64,000 bases of DNA, from assembly GCF_021390155.1 (NCBI RefSeq), contig NZ_CP089985.1, positions 5,597,501 through 5,661,500 of the forward strand, in the 5' to 3' direction. Every line of letters starts with the position of its first letter. Positions within the stretch are counted from its first letter, which is position 1. The stretch comes from Pseudomonas sp. HN11. Lineage in GTDB: Bacteria; Pseudomonadota; Gammaproteobacteria; Pseudomonadales; Pseudomonadaceae. This document shows, piece by piece, positions 50,181 through 62,924 of the stretch. Position numbers and translations under genes: made by a program. The notes below the pieces were generated by a model. The model made no database searches. It was not told the origin of the DNA and saw only the letters and a list, made by a program, of their open reading frames with translations.

Positions 50181-50810
50181 TCAGAGCAGCTTGTGTTCCA
50201 TGGCGTACTTCACCAACTCCGCCAGGGACGTGATATTGAGCTTTTGCATCAGTCGCGCCTTGTGGGTGCTGATGGTCTTGCTGCTCAGCGCCAGTTGCTG
50301 GGCGATGTCGTTGACGTTGGCGCCCTGGGCCAGGCGCTCGAACACCGAGAACTCACGCTCCGACAGTAATGAATGCAACGGGCGCGCATCGGTGAGGCCA
50401 ACTTCGAAGACCATCCGGTCGGCCAGGTCCGGGTCGATGTAACGTCCACCCGCCGCCACCTTGCGAATCGCCGTGAGCAACAGCGCGGGGTCGCTGTCCT
50501 TGGTGGCGTAACCGGCGGCGCCGACCTTCAAGGCGCGGGCGGCCATTTGCGCTTCGTCATGCATCGACAGCACCAGGATCGCCGGCGGATTGTTCAGCGC
50601 ACGGATCCGCGCAATCGCTTCCAGGCCGTTGACGCCGGGCATCGAAATGTCCAGCAACACTACCTCACAAGCCACGTATCGCAGGGTCTCCAGCAATTGC
50701 TCACCATTGCTGGCCTCCCCCACCACCAACAGGTCTTTGGCCAGGCCGATCAATTGCTTGATGCCTTCACGAACGATGGTGTGGTCTTCGGCTACCAGTA
50801 CGCGGATCAC
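50181..50810 (-). CDS. agtR: LuxR-type response regulator (probable AgtR)
   Basis: A 209-residue NarL/FixJ-type regulator. The receiver domain has acidic residues Glu8-Asp9, phospho-acceptor Asp54 (VVLLDISMPG) and Lys104. The C-terminal LuxR helix-turn-helix (about 145-207) reads SEREFSVFERLAQGANVNDIA. It lies just downstream of the sensor kinase gene and upstream of the transporter, so it likely controls agtABCD. Confidence 0.88.
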   Translation of the reverse strand: MIRVLVAEDHTIVREGIKQLIGLAKDLLVVGEASNGEQLLETLRYVACEVVLLDISMPGVNGLEAIARIRALNNPPAILVLSMHDEAQMAARALKVGAAGYATKDSDPALLLTAIRKVAAGGRYIDPDLADRMVFEVGLTDARPLHSLLSEREFSVFERLAQGANVNDIAQQLALSSKTISTHKARLMQKLNITSLAELVKYAMEHKLL

Positions 50811-50828
50811 AGGGACTTCCTCTTGGTG

Positions 50829-52823
50829 TTATGCATCCAACGGCACCGTGACACTCAGGGTGGTGCCCTCCCCCAACTCGCTGTCCAGGCTCAATTGCCC
50901 GCCCATGCTCAGCACGCGCTCGCGCATGCCCACCAGGCCGAACGACACCGGGCGGCCCTGGGCCTGGACGAAACCAACGCCATCATCGCTGATGGTCAAC
51001 CGCAAATCCGTGCCCTCCAGAGCAAGGGTCAATTCGACAGTATGCGCCTGGGCATGACGCATCACATTGGTCAGCGCCTCCTGCAGGATCCGGAAAAGGC
51101 CGATGGCTTTGGCATCGCTCAGGGTCGGCAGGTTATCCGGGACCTGCACCAGACAGGGAATTTGCGTACGCGCTTCAAAGCGTCGCGCCTGCCATTCGAT
51201 GGCCGAGGCGATGCCGGCATCCAGAATCGGCGGGCGCAACGCCGTCGCTACGTCCCGCACCAGTTGGAACAGTTGGGCGATCAGACGCTTCATGCTGTTC
51301 AAGCGCTCGTGCAAGCCGGGGTCAAGTTGCGCGTAGGCCAGCTCGCACATGGATGTTTCGAGCTTGAGCACCGTGAGCATTTGCCCGAGTTCATCATGCA
51401 CCTCGCGGGCGATACGGGCTTTTTCTTCTTCGCGTACTGACTCCAGGTGGGCGGACAGTTCACGCAGTTGCGCCTCACTTTGCAGCAACGCGGCCAACGT
51501 CCGCCTCAGCTCGCTGACGTCATTGAGGTAGACCACCAGGTATTCGGCCTCGGCAAACCGCAAGAAGCTCAAGGACACATTGGTCGGCAGGATGCTGCCA
51601 TCGGCGCGCAGGCAATCGGTGGCAAAGTTCTGCGGCCCTTCTTCGCTGGCCCGTGCGCGCTTCCACAGGTTGAGCCAACGGTCCATGTCCAGGCTCGGAT
51701 CAAGGTCCGCCAGCGGCCGCTCGATCAGCGCGCCGGGGCCGTAGCCGAGCATGCTTTCGGCGGCACGATTGGCATAGCGCACGTGGCTGTCCCAGTTGAC
51801 CCAGAGGATGCCGACGGTGCTTTGATCAATGGAAAATTGCGTCAACCGCAAGGCTTCGGCACCGGCGGCGCGGGCGGCGCTTTCTTCACGCGCGGCCAGC
51901 AGGCCGTGTTCCAGCACCCGTTGCTGACGGCGCAGCCAGAACACGACGGCCAGGCTGGCGAGCAGAAGCAGGCCCAGCAACAGGCTGAGGTTTTGCCACA
52001 GGCCCGGGGACTCTGTCGGTCGTGGGTATTTAGGTTGCAGCCAGCGGTTGTGCAGTTGGTCCAGATCGCGAGCGGGGACGGCGCGCAAGGCACTTTCCAT
52101 GATGCCCGCCAGTTCCGGCCATTCCCGCCGCGTGGCCACCCGCAGCAATTGCGGCAGGCCGATATCGCCGACCACCGCCAACCCGGCGAACTCTGCCTCG
52201 CCGGACAACCGGCTCAATTGCGCTTCATCCACCACCGCATAACGCGCCTGCTGGCTCACCAATAATTGCAGGGCCTGGCGCTCCATCGGCACGCCTTGCA
52301 GGTTGAGGCCGGGATAGGTACTGCGCAGGTAATCGGCCACGGCGCTAGGCATGCGCACGGCGACCCGGGACTGCTCATCGAGTTTTTCCAACTCCACGGC
52401 GCCGCCGCCATCGCGGATACCAACAATGTGTTGCGGCACGCGCATATAAGGGTCGGTGAACAGCCAAAGGCGCAAACCGGCCGGGGTTTGCTGCAGGCCG
52501 GGGGCGATGTCCACTTCGCCCTCACGCACGGCGGCTTCCAGCTGTTCCTGATTGGGGAAGTTACGCCAGGTCAGCTCGATATTCAGAGCCTTGGCCAGCC
52601 ATTGCATCAACTCGACATTCGCCCCGGATAGCCGCTGCAGTCGCCGATCGTATTGCGCATAGGGCGCTTGCAATACCAGTCCGACCCGCAGCTCCGGGTG
52701 CTGAGCCAGCCATTCGCGTTGCTGCGCATTGAGCTGCGCCTGAGGCGCGCCGGACGCAGGGGCGGCATTTGCCATCAAGGCAAGGCACACACAGCCGATA
52801 ACCAGCAGACAGCGAAAACCCAT
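50829..52823 (-). CDS. agtS: Hybrid-input sensor histidine kinase (probable AgtS)
   Basis: A 664-residue inner-membrane sensor. It has a signal peptide (1-20), a periplasmic solute-binding domain (about 30-270), one membrane helix (about 276-297), a PAS domain (about 325-440), a HisKA_3 dimerisation domain with His476 (IAREVHDELGQ), and an ATPase domain with N-box Asn586 and G-box DDGVGF (613-618). Binding of the transported compound by the solute-binding domain probably sets kinase activity. It is 18 bases upstream of agtR. Confidence 0.88.
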   Translation of the reverse strand: MGFRCLLVIGCVCLALMANAAPASGAPQAQLNAQQREWLAQHPELRVGLVLQAPYAQYDRRLQRLSGANVELMQWLAKALNIELTWRNFPNQEQLEAAVREGEVDIAPGLQQTPAGLRLWLFTDPYMRVPQHIVGIRDGGGAVELEKLDEQSRVAVRMPSAVADYLRSTYPGLNLQGVPMERQALQLLVSQQARYAVVDEAQLSRLSGEAEFAGLAVVGDIGLPQLLRVATRREWPELAGIMESALRAVPARDLDQLHNRWLQPKYPRPTESPGLWQNLSLLLGLLLLASLAVVFWLRRQQRVLEHGLLAAREESAARAAGAEALRLTQFSIDQSTVGILWVNWDSHVRYANRAAESMLGYGPGALIERPLADLDPSLDMDRWLNLWKRARASEEGPQNFATDCLRADGSILPTNVSLSFLRFAEAEYLVVYLNDVSELRRTLAALLQSEAQLRELSAHLESVREEEKARIAREVHDELGQMLTVLKLETSMCELAYAQLDPGLHERLNSMKRLIAQLFQLVRDVATALRPPILDAGIASAIEWQARRFEARTQIPCLVQVPDNLPTLSDAKAIGLFRILQEALTNVMRHAQAHTVELTLALEGTDLRLTISDDGVGFVQAQGRPVSFGLVGMRERVLSMGGQLSLDSELGEGTTLSVTVPLDA

Positions 52824-52900
52824 GATCCACGTCTCACATCACTGACAAATACCGACCAACCCATTAGGCTGCTGGAATCACTTCTGGCCGGGAATTAACG

Positions 52901-53875
52901 ATGTCCTTTTTCCACCGTTCGGCACTGCCAGCATTGTGCCTGTCGCTGCTTTTTACCAGTGCCTTTTCTGTACAGGCCGCTGACGCGCCCGCACCTGCCG
53001 CCGAAAAACCCGTCGAGCGCCACCCCTTGCCCGAGCGCAGTCAGGAAGAAGCCAGTGCCCTGGAACGCAAAATCCCGCAACAGGAACAGCAACAATTACA
53101 GGCCGGCAGCGATTCATTCCTCGCCCTGTGGAAACCGGCCAACAGCGCCGAGCCCGAAGGTGTGGTGATTATCGTCCCTGGCGCCGGCGAGAATGCTGAC
53201 TGGCCGCAAGCAATCAGCCCATTGCGGCACAAATTCCCGGATGCCAATTGGGGCAGCCTCAGCCTGTCGTTGCCGGATGTGAGCGTGGATACGCTGCCAC
53301 CGCGCGTGATGGAAGCGCCCAAGGCGACGGTCGACACCAGCAGCAAGGAAGCCAGTACGGCCGACAAACCCATCGAGCAAGCCGCCAGCGCCGAAGCTGA
53401 AGGCACCGACCCGGCAGTGGTGCCCGGTGCCGATGAGCAGGACAAGACCGACGCCTCGCGCATCTTCGACCGCATCGACGCCGCCGTGGCGTTCGCCCAA
53501 ACGCAAAACGCACGCAGCGTGGTGCTGCTCGGCCATGGCACCGGTGCCTGGTGGGCCGCCCGGTATTTGAGCGAGAAGCAACCGTCCCAGGTGCAGAAAT
53601 TCGTGATGGTCGCGGCGCAGACGCCCAATGGACGGCATCCGGATGTGCAGCAACTGGCCCCTGGCCTGAAACTGCCGACCGCTGATGTCTTCTATCAGGA
53701 CAACGCCCAATCACGCAAAAACGCCCTGGCCCGAGCCCAGGCTGCTAAGCGCTTGAAGAATGATGGCTACAAGCAAGTGTCGTTGAAAGCCTTGCCCGGC
53801 AACAGTGATGCCGGCCAGGAGCAGTTGTATCGGCGCATTCGCGGTTGGTTGAGCCCACAAGCAAGCGCCGATTGA
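52901..53875 (+). CDS. DUF3530 family alpha/beta-hydrolase-like protein
   Basis: A 324-residue predicted secreted protein. A signal peptide covers about 1-26 (ending SAFSVQA). The body has the order of an alpha/beta hydrolase: GVVIIVPGAGENADWPQAI near residue 87, then VVLLGHGTGAWWAARYL near 207 at the place of the nucleophile elbow. That elbow lacks serine (GHGTG rather than GxSxG), so catalysis is doubtful. A charged, alanine-rich insert runs about 140-185. It is divergent from agtS. The function is unknown. Confidence 0.85.
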   Translation: MSFFHRSALPALCLSLLFTSAFSVQAADAPAPAAEKPVERHPLPERSQEEASALERKIPQQEQQQLQAGSDSFLALWKPANSAEPEGVVIIVPGAGENADWPQAISPLRHKFPDANWGSLSLSLPDVSVDTLPPRVMEAPKATVDTSSKEASTADKPIEQAASAEAEGTDPAVVPGADEQDKTDASRIFDRIDAAVAFAQTQNARSVVLLGHGTGAWWAARYLSEKQPSQVQKFVMVAAQTPNGRHPDVQQLAPGLKLPTADVFYQDNAQSRKNALARAQAAKRLKNDGYKQVSLKALPGNSDAGQEQLYRRIRGWLSPQASAD

Positions 53876-53929
53876 GGGAACACCGCAGCTCCCCTGTGGG
53901 AGCGGGTTATCAACGTGAAGAAGTGAAAG

Positions 53930-54697
53930 CTACCGGAAGTCCCGGCGCTCGCGAATCAATGCATAGGCACTGTGCAACTCGCGAGTACGTTCGGTGGCTT
54001 CATGCACTTGCGCAGGAGTCGCACCAGAGCCGGCGATCTTGTCCGGGTGGTGGCGGCTGAGCAAGCGGCGATAAGCCCGTTTGATCACTGACGGCTCAGT
54101 GGTGGCCGTCACGCCCAGCAAGCGCAACGCATCCTGATAAGTGGGGCCCCGACTGACCAGCGGCTTTCGCTCCGGTGTGTAGTCGGCGGCCAATGCCTGC
54201 AGCTGTTGTGGCGTCCACCCCAGCCATTTGCCCCACAGGTCGATCAGGTCACGCTCGGCGTCATCCGCCCGGCCGTCCGCCCAGACCATGCGCCAACAGG
54301 CGCGCAATACGCCTTCCGCCGCATGGGGTTGAGCCTTGAGCACACGCAGATAACTGCGCACCCGGTCGGAGCCGGATTTGCCGCGGTTAAAGGCGGCAAT
54401 CGCACGGCGTTGGGCTGAGTCGGTCATGTCCAACGAGCGCATTTCCTGGCGGGCCTGCTGGATGTGCCCATCCACCACCCGCCCATTGCTTTTGGCCAAA
54501 CGCCCCAGCAATACAAATAACAGCTCGTCATTGCGCAACGCCGGGCGACCACCCAAGCGCTCGCGCAACTGCGCCCAACTCTGCAGTTGCAGACGACGGT
54601 CCAGCGCCTGCCCCAACAGTGCGCCCAACATGGCCCCCGGAATACTGGCAATGGCATAGCCAACCCCGGCGCCGATCAGCGTCCCTGGCCACAACAT
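53930..54697 (-). CDS. djlA: DjlA-like membrane-anchored J-domain co-chaperone
   Basis: A 255-residue protein with an N-terminal glycine-alanine-rich membrane segment (about 4-32), a TerB-like helical domain (about 50-165) and a C-terminal J domain with the HPD motif in SRHHPDKIAG. J proteins stimulate DnaK ATPase; DjlA acts from the inner membrane. It starts 1 base after the murU stop codon and is the third gene of amgK-murU-djlA. Confidence 0.88.
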   Translation of the reverse strand: MLWPGTLIGAGVGYAIASIPGAMLGALLGQALDRRLQLQSWAQLRERLGGRPALRNDELLFVLLGRLAKSNGRVVDGHIQQARQEMRSLDMTDSAQRRAIAAFNRGKSGSDRVRSYLRVLKAQPHAAEGVLRACWRMVWADGRADDAERDLIDLWGKWLGWTPQQLQALAADYTPERKPLVSRGPTYQDALRLLGVTATTEPSVIKRAYRRLLSRHHPDKIAGSGATPAQVHEATERTRELHSAYALIRERRDFR

Positions 54698-54698
54698 G

Positions 54699-56395
<1,697 letters not shown>

Positions 56396-56525
56396 TACAA
56401 GGGTCTCCGACGGCGCTAGCCGTCAAGCGGGGCATGCTTTATTATCACGCATCTTTTTCAGACCATCGAGAGGCGTGCGGCCCAAACCGCGGGCAGATGG
56501 CACGCAGGAAGCCCGGACTAATAAG

Positions 56526-59339
56526 ATGGCATTGAAATCCCCCGCGTTTCGTAGAAAATTTCCGTTGCTGGTAACCGGCAGTCTGCTGGTCTTGCAACCC
56601 TTCGCCACTTCATTCGTGGTCGCCGCGGAACAGTATGACTGCTCAGTCTCTGCTTCGGGTGCCTGGGATTGCGCGCCGAAAACCGCCGCAGCCCCGTTGC
56701 CACCTCGTCCGGTGCATGACGGCGCAGCCATCAGCTCCGCCAACAGCACGGCGCAAGCCGATGCTGGCGGCAACGCCGAGGCCGAGCCCAAGACCGCACT
56801 GGTCACAGAGTCCAAGGGCCGTGGCCTGCGTTCGCGCAGCGCCGACTACAGCCACCTGGACTGGGTACCGCGCGAGAAGCTGACCGCGGCGCAGTTGGCC
56901 GAAACCGGCCCTTACTGTGGCGGTGCGTACATCGAGCCGTCTCGTCCTGGCATGAACGACAAGACGAGCAAGAGCGACGCGCCCACCTTCATCGGCGCCA
57001 AAGCCTCTCGTTACGAGCAGGAGCAACAAGTCGCGACCCTGGCCGGTGACGTCGTCATGCGCCAGGGCAGCATGCAGCTTGAATCCCAGGAAGCCAGCCT
57101 GTACCAGGCCGAGAACCGTGGCGAGCTGAACGGCAACGTTCGTCTGCGCGACAACGGCGCACTGATCGTGGGCGACCATGCCGAAGTGCAACTCGATACC
57201 GGCGCGGCCCAGATCGACAACGCCGAATACGTGCTGCACAAGTCGCGTATCCGCGGTAACGCGCTGTACGCCAAACGTGCCGAAAACGCGATCATCCGTC
57301 TCAAGGACGGTACGTACACAACCTGCGAGCCAGACAGCAACGCCTGGCAGCTCAAGGGCAACAACATCACGTTGAACCCGGCCACCGGTTTCGGTACGGC
57401 CACCAACGCGACGTTGCGGATCAAGAACATTCCGATCCTCTATACCCCGTACATCTATTTCCCGATCGACGACCGTCGTCAATCCGGCTTCCTGCCGCCA
57501 AGCTTCAGCACCGGCAGCGAAACGGGCTTCACCCTGGTGACGCCGTACTACTTCAACCTGGCGCCCAACTACGACGCCACGTTGTACCCGCAATACATGA
57601 CCAAGCGCGGTTTGTTGATGGAAGGCGAATTCCGCTACCTCACCAAATCCAGCGAAGGGCAGTTCGGCGGCGCGTACCTGAACGATGACAGCGACGAACG
57701 CAAGAAGCAGACCGATTACGAAAAAACGCGGTACATGCTCAATTGGCAGCATAAGGGCGGGTTGGATTCTCGTGTAGCGACCCAGGTGGACTACACCCGG
57801 ATCAGCGATCCTTACTACTTCCAGGATCTGAAGTCGTTCCAGGAAGGCGTTGAAAGCCGGGATGCCCTCAATCAACAGGGTTCCGTGACCTACCGGGGCG
57901 ACTCTTATCAGGCGCGCCTGAACCTCCAGGCTTACCAGCTGGCGACGATTTCCCAGATCACGCCGTATGACCGGTTGCCGCAAATCACCTTCAATGGTGC
58001 GCTGCCGTACCATCCGGGTGGGCTGAACTTTACCTATGAGACGGAAGCTGTTCGCTTTGAACGCAGCCTTGAAAAAGGCACGTTTACCGATCAGGACGGA
58101 CTTGTGTCGCCTCGCCTGGACACCTACGTCCGCGGCCTGACCCGTGCCAACGGTACGCGCTTGAACGTAGCGCCAGCCGTCGAATACCCGATGAACTGGA
58201 CCTACGGCTTCATCACGCCGAAGCTCAAGTACGTGTACACCAAGTACGACCTGGACCTGGACAACATCGGCAAGAACCAGATCATTGCTGATCAAGCTGC
58301 GTCAGTAGCAAACGGGACCCAATACGCCGGCGGCACATTCAAAAGCTCTCAGGACCGTGCAGTTCCAGTGGCCAGCATCGACAGCGGCCTGTACTTCGAT
58401 CGCAACACCAACTGGTTCGGCAAAGATTATCGCCAGACCCTTGAGCCGCGTGCGTTCTACCTCTACGTACCGAACAAGGACCAGGCTGATATCCCGGTCT
58501 TCGACACCAGCGAATACTCGTTCAGCTACGCGTCGCTGTTCCGCGATAACCGTTTCAGTGGGTCTGATCGGATCGGTGACGAGAACAAGCTCTCCCTGGG
58601 CTTGACCAGCCGCTGGATCGAAGACAACGGCTTTGAGCGTCAGCGTGTGTCCGTAGGCCAAGCGGTTTACTTCAAGGATCGTGAGGTTCAACTGCCGGGC
58701 ATCCTGGCGGCTGACCGAGCCGACGCACAGTCGGATGTTTCTCCGATTGCCCTGGACTACGAGTTCCGCTTCAACCGCGACTGGCGCGCCACTGCCGACT
58801 ACAACTGGGACACCGAGGAACACAGCCCTCGTTCCGGCAGCGCGATGCTTCACTACCAGCCGGAAGACAACCCGAACAAGATCATCAACGTTGGTTATCG
58901 CTATCGTAATGACCAGGTCGTCTACAACCAGCTGACCGGCAAATGGCAGTTCGGTGGCGACTACGGTCAGCCAGGCGATCCGAATTTCGTGAAGGATTAC
59001 TACAAAATCCAGCAGCACGACTTCTCGATGATGTGGCCGATCATTCCCCAGTGGAACCTGATCACCCGCTGGCAATATGACTACGCTCGCAACCGTACCC
59101 TGGAAGCCTTCGGTGGTTTCGAGTACGACAACTGCTGCTGGAAACTGCGCGTCATCAACCGTTACTGGGTTTCCAACGACGAATACAGCCAGATCGCCCC
59201 GCTTAACGAAAAGGGTGACCACGGGCTCTTCTTCCAGATCGTCCTCAAAGGACTCGGCGGCCTGACCGGCGCCAAGGTAGAGAGCTTCCTCGACAAAGGC
59301 ATTGAAGGTTATCGTGAACGTGAAGACCAAGCTTTCTGA
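56526..59339 (+). CDS. lptD: LPS-assembly outer-membrane protein LptD
   Basis: LptD with LptE inserts lipopolysaccharide into the outer leaflet. The 937-residue product has a signal region (about 1-38), then a pseudomonad-type N-terminal extension, the jellyroll LptD/OstA domain (about 165-290, [22 protein letters not shown]) and a long beta-barrel to the C terminus. Paired C-terminal cysteines (CCW near residue 877) are present for the disulfides of the family. ATG 56526 is chosen over upstream in-frame ATGs because only it gives a signal peptide. It overlaps surA by 20 bases. Confidence 0.95.
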   Translation: MALKSPAFRRKFPLLVTGSLLVLQPFATSFVVAAEQYDCSVSASGAWDCAPKTAAAPLPPRPVHDGAAISSANSTAQADAGGNAEAEPKTALVTESKGRGLRSRSADYSHLDWVPREKLTAAQLAETGPYCGGAYIEPSRPGMNDKTSKSDAPTFIGAKASRYEQEQQVATLAGDVVMRQGSMQLESQEASLYQAENRGELNGNVRLRDNGALIVGDHAEVQLDTGAAQIDNAEYVLHKSRIRGNALYAKRAENAIIRLKDGTYTTCEPDSNAWQLKGNNITLNPATGFGTATNATLRIKNIPILYTPYIYFPIDDRRQSGFLPPSFSTGSETGFTLVTPYYFNLAPNYDATLYPQYMTKRGLLMEGEFRYLTKSSEGQFGGAYLNDDSDERKKQTDYEKTRYMLNWQHKGGLDSRVATQVDYTRISDPYYFQDLKSFQEGVESRDALNQQGSVTYRGDSYQARLNLQAYQLATISQITPYDRLPQITFNGALPYHPGGLNFTYETEAVRFERSLEKGTFTDQDGLVSPRLDTYVRGLTRANGTRLNVAPAVEYPMNWTYGFITPKLKYVYTKYDLDLDNIGKNQIIADQAASVANGTQYAGGTFKSSQDRAVPVASIDSGLYFDRNTNWFGKDYRQTLEPRAFYLYVPNKDQADIPVFDTSEYSFSYASLFRDNRFSGSDRIGDENKLSLGLTSRWIEDNGFERQRVSVGQAVYFKDREVQLPGILAADRADAQSDVSPIALDYEFRFNRDWRATADYNWDTEEHSPRSGSAMLHYQPEDNPNKIINVGYRYRNDQVVYNQLTGKWQFGGDYGQPGDPNFVKDYYKIQQHDFSMMWPIIPQWNLITRWQYDYARNRTLEAFGGFEYDNCCWKLRVINRYWVSNDEYSQIAPLNEKGDHGLFFQIVLKGLGGLTGAKVESFLDKGIEGYREREDQAF

Positions 59340-60651
59340 TTGTCTGCGCCCGCTAGTGCTGGGCGCACTGTTCCTGGGTACCGCATCGGCGCACGCTGCG
59401 GTTCAAGAACTGGATAAGGTAGTGGCCATCGTCGATAACGACGTGATCATGCAAAGCCAACTGGACCAGCGCGTCAAGGAAGTCCAGCAAACCATCGCCA
59501 AGCGTGGCGGTGGCGTGCCACCGACCAGCGTTCTGGACCAGCAGGTACTCGAGCGTTTGATCGTCGAGAACCTGCAACTACAGATCGGCGATCGTTCCGG
59601 CATCCGTATTTCGGACGAAGAACTGAACCAGGCCGTGGGCACCATTGCCCAGCGCAACAACATGAGCATCGACCAGTTCCGTGCAGCCTTGGCCCACGAT
59701 GGTTTGTCCTATGAGGACGCCCGTGACCAGATCCGCCGTGAAATGATCATCAGCCGTGTACGTCAGCGCCGCGTGGCCGAGCGGGTTCAGGTATCCGAGC
59801 AGGAAGTGAAGAACTTCCTGGCATCGGACCTGGGCAAGATGCAGCTTTCCGAAGAACTGCACCTGGCCAACATCCTGATCCCGACACCGGACAGCGCCAA
59901 CTCCGAGCAGCTCAATGCAGCCGCCGCCAAGACCCAGGCTATCTATGATCGCTTGAAGGCGGGTGCCGACTTCGCCCAAATGGCGATCGCCCAGTCCGGC
60001 AGCGACAACGCCCTGGAAGGCGGCGACATGGGCTGGCGTAAAGCGGCTCAATTGCCTCCTCCGTTCGACCGTGAGCTGAGCGCAATGGAAGTCGGTGGCA
60101 TCACCCAACCCGCTCGTACACCGGGTGGCTTCATCATCCTGAAGCTCCTGGAAAAACGCGGCGGCGAAACATCGCTCAAGGATGAGGTGCACGTTCGCCA
60201 CATCCTGGTCAAACCAAGCGAAATCCGTACCGAAGCCCAAACCAAGGAACTGGCCCAGAAGATCTATGACCGCATCGAAAGCGGTGAAGACTTCGCCACC
60301 TTGGCCAAAAGCTTCTCGGAAGACCCGGGTTCTGCCCTCAACGGCGGCGACCTGAACTGGATCGACCCGAAAGCCCTGGTGCCGGAGTTCCAGCAAGTGA
60401 TGGCCGACACTCCGCAAGGCGTATTGTCCAAGCCGTTCAAGACCCAATATGGCTGGCATGTGCTGGAAGTCCTTGGCCGTCGCGCCACTGACAACACCAA
60501 CCAAGCCCGCGAGCAACAAGCGCTGAACGTACTGCGTAACCGCAAATACGACGAAGAGCTGCAGACCTGGCTGCGTCAGATCCGCGACGAAGCCTACGTT
60601 GAGAACAAGCTGCCAGGCGCCCAGACAGGCACCGACCAGGCAGTTCAGTGA
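59320..60651 (+). CDS. surA: Periplasmic chaperone / peptidyl-prolyl isomerase SurA
   Basis: SurA escorts outer-membrane proteins, including LptD, to the Bam complex. The product is 443 residues from GTG 59320 ([15 protein letters not shown]), which matches the P. aeruginosa start; GTG 59314 and TTG 59302 are alternatives. It has a signal peptide ending near AHA, an N-terminal chaperone domain, and two parvulin domains ([12 protein letters not shown] near 185, [13 protein letters not shown] near 290). It overlaps lptD and pdxA, giving tight coupling of these assembly genes. Confidence 0.93.
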   Translation: MKTKLSDCLRPLVLGALFLGTASAHAAVQELDKVVAIVDNDVIMQSQLDQRVKEVQQTIAKRGGGVPPTSVLDQQVLERLIVENLQLQIGDRSGIRISDEELNQAVGTIAQRNNMSIDQFRAALAHDGLSYEDARDQIRREMIISRVRQRRVAERVQVSEQEVKNFLASDLGKMQLSEELHLANILIPTPDSANSEQLNAAAAKTQAIYDRLKAGADFAQMAIAQSGSDNALEGGDMGWRKAAQLPPPFDRELSAMEVGGITQPARTPGGFIILKLLEKRGGETSLKDEVHVRHILVKPSEIRTEAQTKELAQKIYDRIESGEDFATLAKSFSEDPGSALNGGDLNWIDPKALVPEFQQVMADTPQGVLSKPFKTQYGWHVLEVLGRRATDNTNQAREQQALNVLRNRKYDEELQTWLRQIRDEAYVENKLPGAQTGTDQAVQ

Positions 60652-61637
60652 AACCCCAGCGTTTCGCGGTGACACCCGGCGAGCCGGCCGGCATTGGTCC
60701 AGACCTGTGCCTGCTGCTCGCCTCGCAACCCCAGCCACACCCCCTGATTGCCATTACCAGCCACGACCTGCTCCTTGAGCGGGCCGCGCAGCTGGGTGTG
60801 GCTGTCACTTTATTGGACGTGGCCCCGGGCAGTTGGCCTGACCTACCTGCCCCCGCCGGCAGCCTGTATGTGTGGGACACCCCACTGCAGGCCAAGGTGG
60901 TCGCCGGGCAACTGAACAAGGCCAACGCGGCATTCGTGCTGGAAACCCTGACACGTGCCGGACAAGGCTGCATCGACGGCGACTTCGCCGGCATGATCAC
61001 CGCCCCGGTGCACAAAGGTGTGATCAACGAATCCGGCATCGCCTTTTCCGGCCACACCGAATTCCTCGCCGAGCTGACCCACACCGAGCAAGTCGTAATG
61101 ATGTTGGCTACGCGCGGCCTGCGGGTCGCCCTGGTGACCACGCACCTGCCGCTGCGCGAGATTGCCGATGCCATCACCGTCGAGCGGCTGGAACGTGTGA
61201 CGCGCATCCTGCACGCCGACCTGCAACACAAATTCGGCATCGCCCAACCACGCATCCTGGTCTGTGGGCTCAACCCCCACGCCGGCGAAGGCGGCCATTT
61301 GGGCCATGAAGAAATCGACATCATCGAACCCACCCTGGAGCGTCTACGCGTAGAAGGCATGGACCTGCGCGGCCCGCTGCCTGCGGACACTCTGTTTACC
61401 CCCAAATATCTGGAGCACTGCGACGCAGTGCTGGCGATGTACCACGACCAGGGGCTGCCGGTGCTTAAATACAAAGGCTTCGGCGCCGCAGTCAACGTGA
61501 CACTGGGCCTGCCGATCATCCGCACCTCCGTCGACCATGGCACTGCCCTGGACCTGGCGGGCAGCGGCAAGATCGATACCGGCAGCCTGCACGTGGCCCT
61601 GGAAACCGCCTATCAGATGGCCGAGACCCGTATATGA
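60648..61637 (+). CDS. pdxA: 4-hydroxythreonine-4-phosphate dehydrogenase
   Basis: PdxA oxidises 4-phosphohydroxy-threonine in vitamin B6 synthesis. The 329-residue product starts with GTG overlapping the surA stop (GTGA). Conserved blocks are [47 protein letters not shown] and [11 protein letters not shown], with the metal-ligand histidines in place. Confidence 0.96.
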   Translation: MKPQRFAVTPGEPAGIGPDLCLLLASQPQPHPLIAITSHDLLLERAAQLGVAVTLLDVAPGSWPDLPAPAGSLYVWDTPLQAKVVAGQLNKANAAFVLETLTRAGQGCIDGDFAGMITAPVHKGVINESGIAFSGHTEFLAELTHTEQVVMMLATRGLRVALVTTHLPLREIADAITVERLERVTRILHADLQHKFGIAQPRILVCGLNPHAGEGGHLGHEEIDIIEPTLERLRVEGMDLRGPLPADTLFTPKYLEHCDAVLAMYHDQGLPVLKYKGFGAAVNVTLGLPIIRTSVDHGTALDLAGSGKIDTGSLHVALETAYQMAETRI

Positions 61638-62446
61638 CTGAGCATTACCAACACCGGGCGCGCAAGCGCTTCGGGCAAAACTTCCTGCACGACGCTGGCG
61701 TGATCGATCGCATCCTGCGCTCCATCCATGCCAAGCCTGAAGACCGTCTGCTGGAAATCGGCCCGGGCCAGGGCGCGCTGACTCAGGGCCTGCTGGCCAG
61801 TGGCGGCCAACTGGACGTAGTGGAGTTGGACAAGGACCTGATCCCGATCCTCAACCAGCAGTTCGCCGGCAGGCCCAACTTCAACCTGCATCAGGGTGAT
61901 GCGCTGAAGTTTGACTTCAACACCCTCAACGCCGCGCCCAACAGCCTGCGCGTGGTGGGTAACCTGCCGTACAACATTTCCACGCCGCTGATTTTCCACC
62001 TGCTGAATAACGCCGGGATCATCCGCGACATGCACTTCATGCTGCAAAAGGAAGTGGTGGAACGTTTGGCCGCCGGCCCAGGTGGTGGCGATTGGGGCCG
62101 TCTGTCGATAATGGTTCAGTACCACTGCCGCGTAGAGCATCTGTTCAACGTCGGCCCTGGTGCGTTCAATCCGCCGCCCAAGGTTGACTCGGCCATCGTT
62201 CGCCTCGTGCCCCACGCCGTCCTGCCACACCCCGCCAAGGACCATAAGCTGCTGGAGCGGGTCGTTCGGGAGGCGTTCAACCAACGCCGCAAGACCCTGC
62301 GCAATACACTCAAGGCCCTGCTGAGCACTGCCGAGATCGAAGCCGCTGGCGTCGACGGCAGCCTGCGCCCCGAGCAACTGGACCTGGCCGCATTCGTGCG
62401 CCTGGCCGACCAATTGGCCATCCAGCCAGCGCCAACCGCGGACTGA
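61634..62446 (+). CDS. rsmA: 16S rRNA dimethyladenosine transferase
   Basis: RsmA (KsgA) dimethylates two adjacent adenines near the 3' end of 16S rRNA as a late assembly check. The 270-residue protein has the start [11 protein letters not shown], the SAM motif [11 protein letters not shown] and the catalytic NLPYNIS. It overlaps pdxA by 4 bases (ATGA). Confidence 0.96.
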   Translation: MTEHYQHRARKRFGQNFLHDAGVIDRILRSIHAKPEDRLLEIGPGQGALTQGLLASGGQLDVVELDKDLIPILNQQFAGRPNFNLHQGDALKFDFNTLNAAPNSLRVVGNLPYNISTPLIFHLLNNAGIIRDMHFMLQKEVVERLAAGPGGGDWGRLSIMVQYHCRVEHLFNVGPGAFNPPPKVDSAIVRLVPHAVLPHPAKDHKLLERVVREAFNQRRKTLRNTLKALLSTAEIEAAGVDGSLRPEQLDLAAFVRLADQLAIQPAPTAD

Positions 62447-62543
62447 TAGCACCGAGCAAGGCCAGACACATGTCTGGCCTAGTGCCCTCCTCTTGGCCTA
62501 GACTGACCCGCATCTGCTGTCCTCCGCTTTTAAGGCCTCTTGC

Positions 62544-62924
62544 ATGTCTGATCCTCGCTACCAGATCGACGTCAGCGTCGTCACCCGCTTCCTGGCGGAC
62601 CAATCGCAACCTGAACAGAACCGCTTCGCCTTTGCCTACACCATCACGCTGAAAAACAACGGGCTGATACCGGCCAAGCTGCTATCACGCCATTGGGTCA
62701 TCACTGACGGCGACGGCCAGGTCGAAGAAGTGCGTGGTTCCGGCGTGGTTGGTCAGCAGCCGTTGATCGACAGCGGTGCCAGCCATACCTACAGCAGCGG
62801 CACGGTGATGACTTCCAAAGTTGGCACCATGCAAGGCTCGTATCAGATGAAAGCCACCGACGGCCAACTGTTCGACGCCATCATCGCGCCCTTCCGTCTC
62901 GCGGTGCCGGGAGCCCTGCACTGA
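62544..62924 (+). CDS. apaG: ApaG protein
   Basis: A 126-residue single-domain beta-sandwich protein (fibronectin-III-like ApaG fold), upstream of apaH in many proteobacteria and linked to Co2+ and Mg2+ responses; its biochemical role is unsettled. The conserved region [21 protein letters not shown] and the [16 protein letters not shown] stretch are present. It ends one base into the apaH start (TGATG). Confidence 0.95.
   Translation: MSDPRYQIDVSVVTRFLADQSQPEQNRFAFAYTITLKNNGLIPAKLLSRHWVITDGDGQVEEVRGSGVVGQQPLIDSGASHTYSSGTVMTSKVGTMQGSYQMKATDGQLFDAIIAPFRLAVPGALH

Noticed and set aside
56643..58295. 550-residue frame opposite lptD
   Set aside because: Antisense shadow of lptD with no ribosome site and no domain.
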